Below, one piece after another: positions 60,771 through 64,000 of a DNA stretch of 64,000 bases. The stretch covers positions 29,036,942 to 29,100,941 of the forward strand of contig NC_080078.1 of assembly GCF_949987535.1 (NCBI RefSeq), in the 5' to 3' direction. Numbering within the stretch: position 1 is the first letter of the stretch; the number at the start of each line of letters is the position of its first letter. The DNA comes from Balaenoptera acutorostrata. Taxonomy: Eukaryota > Chordata > Mammalia > Artiodactyla > Balaenopteridae. The notes beneath the pieces are model-generated. The model saw only the letters and a list, made by a program, of their open reading frames with translations, did no database searches and was not told the DNA's origin. The position numbers and the translations under genes were made by a program.

Positions 60771-61584
60771 AAAATCAAGACAAAAACAAAAAATAAGGGA
60801 CTTTTGGCTACAGCCCAGTGAGAAGGTTAACAAATCCTCTCCCCCAAAAGCAACTATAAAACTGAACAAAATTGACAAAAACAACGGTTTTAGCACTCTA
60901 GAAACTGGCTTCAAAGGCTTACAACTTGAGAGGTGTTTACCCTTGAAAACTGCTGAATTTCCAATTAGAACAGTGGGAACAATAACAACAGTACAACAAT
61001 AAATGGCAACCGACATTCTATCTCAAGTGTCAGGGGCGATAGGGAGGGGTGGAGACTGTGGTGACCTGGAGTACTTTTGCCCCATCTACAAAGGGCAGGG
61101 GTGCTGGGCTCCAAACAAAGTCAACAGTAAATGTAGGCCCAGAGTCACAGATCCTCAAGTTTAAGAAAATCTAGAAATCTATATTTCAACATAAAATCTC
61201 ATAATTTTTAAATGTTGGCAACTTTAAAAAAAAGTTTTTTTAATACGTTGTGCAAGGGCACCAGTTTCCAAACTCAGTCCTACATGCACCCTAACTGCAG
61301 ACAACCAAATGCAGTCATGCCCCTGGCAGACTCTCAGTATTATCTACTGTATTGTGATTTTCAACAGTGTCATTTTATTCAGTCATTACTCTGAAGTTCA
61401 GCTTTTCTCTCTTCATCTAGAAACAGAGCTAATGCAACAGCCTTGTGGATTAATTCACCGTTACTCATTCTCTCCTGTCACTTTCAGTTCAGTTCACTGA
61501 GTTAGAGTGGTCTACAGAGGAGCAATTATGGGCACCAGGCCTGCTGCCAGAGGAGGTGGGGAGCGGGGAAGGGCCAGGAACTTC

Positions 61585-61735
61585 TTGACATCAGTCTGAC
61601 CTGGGTAGGAATCCTCAGCTCTGCCATTTACCAGCCATGGGAACTTGGGCCTCGTATTAACTTACTTGAGCCTCAGTGTCATCATCTGAAAAGTAAAGAC
61701 ACCATCACCTACGCTGGAATGTTACTGGCATGTTA
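61585..61735 (+). mobile_element. MIR SINE
   Basis: Motifs gtctgacctgggtaggaatc, ctgccatttaccagccatgg and gcctcagtgtcatcatctga fit MIR in forward orientation. Confidence 0.8.
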
Positions 61736-61915
61736 TCATCACGCACCAGCTCGGGCAGCCCAGAACCAAGGCCTCAAGCCCCCACCACAACCCTGCGAGG
61801 CAGGTCCCGTTATCACCCTTAGTTTACACACGAGGAAACAGAAGCTCAGAGAGGAGGTGTCCCAGAGAGCTCATGTGTGACAAGTCGCTGAGCGGGGATT
61901 TCAACCCTGCCGTCC
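61735..61915 (-). mobile_element. MIR SINE, reverse
   Basis: Motifs cctgcgaggcaggtcccgtt, cacgaggaaacagaagctca and gagcggggatttcaaccctg are the reverse of MIR. It abuts the forward MIR at 61585, so the two are head to tail in opposite senses. Confidence 0.8.
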
Positions 61916-63639
61916 GATCGCTAAGCTACATAGAGGGCCCAGCCCAGCAGCCAGCAGAGACAAGGGAGCAGAGCAACGCTCATCCCCGTCGGATCCTTCT
62001 CTTCAGACTTCCATTTTATTCATTCTGCCTGGCAAGGTCATCCCAATGGCTTTAAGAACAACCGTAAGAAGTCATTGATCTGATCTTTTCCAACTCTGCG
62101 CAGCTGAAGAAACACCTGCCCCCTCTCTCGTGAGGTTTTTAATCAAACATTCAATGGCAGGAAAGAGGTTTTAACCAGCCAAGGACCATCCTACACCCGT
62201 GAATGGTTAATTAACGCTGCCAACAATGATGACACAAGCCCTTGGCAACTACTCCAGGGCTAAGGTAGTTCGGCCTTTGCTTTGCTTCTAATTGGCCAGG
62301 AGGCAGCCCAGCACACCCTCCTGGGCAAAAACAAAGCCAGAGACTGCTCCTCAGCCTCTTCAGGATGCAAGTGTAGAAATCATGCTAAGATGCAGGGAAA
62401 CAGCAAGAAGGCGAAGGCTGGCGATGTCTTGCAAACGTGCAGGCGCTTCTGTGGTTATCAGGGCCAAGTAACAAAAAGATAAGAATTCTAGTCTGGACGG
62501 GAATAGGTAGAGCCATTCTTCATGGTTAAAAGATCAGAGCCGCAAGAGGGGGTGAGGTGGAGAAAGAGATTAAAAGTTTAAAGGGTGTTTGGAAGAAGAG
62601 GGTAACTGGTTAAACATTTATTGGGGGGGGGGGGTGTCTATGAACTGAAGCAGGTGCTTCACATGAGAGTCTCACTGAAGCCTCCTGACAATCCCCCAGG
62701 GAGACGAGATGCTCTGCCTTTACAGGTGCAAGCAATGAAGGCACAGAGGGGCATTTTCCCAGGGTCATGCCAGACTTACCCTCAGAGTCTGACTCCAAAG
62801 CCAGGGTTGCCTCTGCCATGCCCAGGAGCTGCCCAGAGCCTGGTGGTCTATTCCACACCAGTTCCTCTGAGGTAGCTGCCCCACAGACAGGTAAGAAGGA
62901 AATGAGAAGAAACACAAGGGCCCAGCAAGCCAAGGAGGACTCTCGGAAAAGCCATGTCCTCAAACAGCCATCAACCAGCCCTACGCCATCCCCACACAGA
63001 AGCTCAGGGAAGCATCCTGTACATAAAATGCCACCGAGACGACTGAGGCTGACATCCGAGGTGGCCAAGGAGCTGGCTGTGGTTTCTACGAGGACTGAGG
63101 CCCTTGACACCGGCTCTTCTCTGAACTGGCCCCCTATGTCCCTGACTTTTAAGGAAGGGACCCGGGAACACAGAAGAAAAATCAACGGTGACAGGAATCC
63201 CTCTTGCAGCCATCCCCTGACCCCAACAGGACCCACATTCATTTCTGAAAATGAGCAACCGGTGGGATGAACAGGGATGAAAGATCTGCTGAAGGGGTGA
63301 GAGAAAAGGGAAAGGAGACGCGCCAACATGAGAGGGAAAGGCAAAGGGTTCACCTCAGTGGGCAGAGAATTTCCACAAACACCGCTACCAAACACGGTGA
63401 GCACTGATGTTTTGCTGTGAAAGGAGGTGAACTAGCAAAAGGTGACACATTTTACTCAGCAGTGACACTGATATCACAGTAACAAGAAGGACTTGGGAAT
63501 TCAGGGCGGCAGCCACAAGCAGGGTCTGAAAGAACCTGCTCTTTTAAATGTGCGCGTGGGGTGGAACACACAGGATGTTGTTTATATGACATGATACACT
63601 TCAAAGTTCAGATCCAAAGCAAACCGCTTCGAACAAATC

Positions 63640-63795
63640 ACATCTGTACCATGGAGAAGAGAGATGAAGGTCCCCACCACTCATAGGGCTATTGTGTGAA
63701 CTGAGCGAGTTAATTTGTATAAAAGACTAACAAAGTGCCAGGCTTGCACTAAGTACCCATGAGCGTTGAACTATTATTATTAGCATTATCCCTGT
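63640..63795 (+). mobile_element. MIR SINE fragment
   Basis: Motifs ctattgtgtgaactgagcga, gttaatttgtataaaagact and gtgccaggcttgcactaagt fit the 3' half of a forward MIR. Confidence 0.65.
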
Positions 63796-64000
63796 CATTC
63801 AGAGACACAGGAGCACAGGACAAGGGAAGTGCTGTGACAATTTTAAAATGGATGGCAGCAGAACTATAAGCTCAGAGACCTGCCTGTTTTCTGCTGCTGT
63901 TATTGAAGACAGATTTAATTATGAAACGCCATGCTATCCTTGTGCATAAAGTTAGAACAGATTATTAGTTTCACAGCAATTGCCACACCATGTTGGTGAA

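Larger units (their letters stand above)
45458..64000 (-). other. SNX29: SNX29 intron upstream of exon A (partial)
   Basis: No SNX29 N-terminal exon was recognised in this 18.5 kb, although the protein start and the first part of the RUN domain must lie upstream. The region is repeat-rich: MLT1-type LTRs, several L1 fragments, seven CHR SINEs and MIRs. A 264-codon open frame on the minus strand at 62610-63404 is unexplained and discussed in the findings. Confidence 0.8.

Noticed and set aside
45458..64000. Search for the SNX29 first exons and for the neighbouring gene TNFRSF17
   Set aside because: No matching peptide was recognised; the region is intron.
1..64000. CRISPR arrays, operons, riboswitches, bacterial origins
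   Set aside because: The window is vertebrate nuclear DNA; the direct repeats seen are SINE, microsatellite or tandem duplications.

Overview
This is a 64 kb stretch of mammalian nuclear DNA. Cetartiodactyl tRNA-derived SINEs of the CHR type occur 14 times, in a long form of about 300-370 bases and a short form of about 130-230 bases. That density, together with the L1 3' ends present, points to a whale or dolphin rather than a ruminant, although hippo or another cetartiodactyl is not excluded. There are no bacterial genes, CRISPR arrays or operons.

The only gene I can support is SNX29 (sorting nexin 29, formerly RUNDC2A), on the minus strand. Seven consecutive coding exons (called A to G here) run from position 45457 down to 23382: A 45277-45457, B 42153-42223, C 40726-40974, D 38183-38558, E 31513-31631, F 25166-25241, G 23382-23464. 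All seven have AG acceptors and GT donors, and their phases join into one open frame of 1155 bases (385 codons). They cover part of the RUN domain, a conserved linker, a Lys-rich and acidic Ser-rich region, and the stretch before the coiled coil. The first exons (protein start and beginning of RUN) should lie beyond 64000. The coiled-coil and PX-domain exons should lie before position 1. The rest of the window is SNX29 intron.

Layout by region. 1-23381 is intron downstream of exon G, with L2, MER20, MIR, MLT1-like LTR, a probable class I ERV solo LTR, one L1 3' end and three CHR SINEs. 23382-31631 holds exons E-G, a Tigger DNA transposon relic and a GC-rich tract with a nearly identical inverted duplication. 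31632-38182 has a 5'-truncated L1 with target-site duplications and two SINEs. 38183-45457 holds exons A-D with short introns. 45458-64000 is upstream intron with MLT1 LTRs, L1 fragments and seven SINEs, two of them forming a composite insertion inside an L1.

I found no new biological system. The items most worth checking are the 93-base inverted duplication near 28.4/30.4 kb, the composite SINE insertion at 55.1-55.9 kb, two perfect hairpins, and the strand bias of SINEs relative to SNX29. Repeat names come from recall of consensus sequences; no database search was run.
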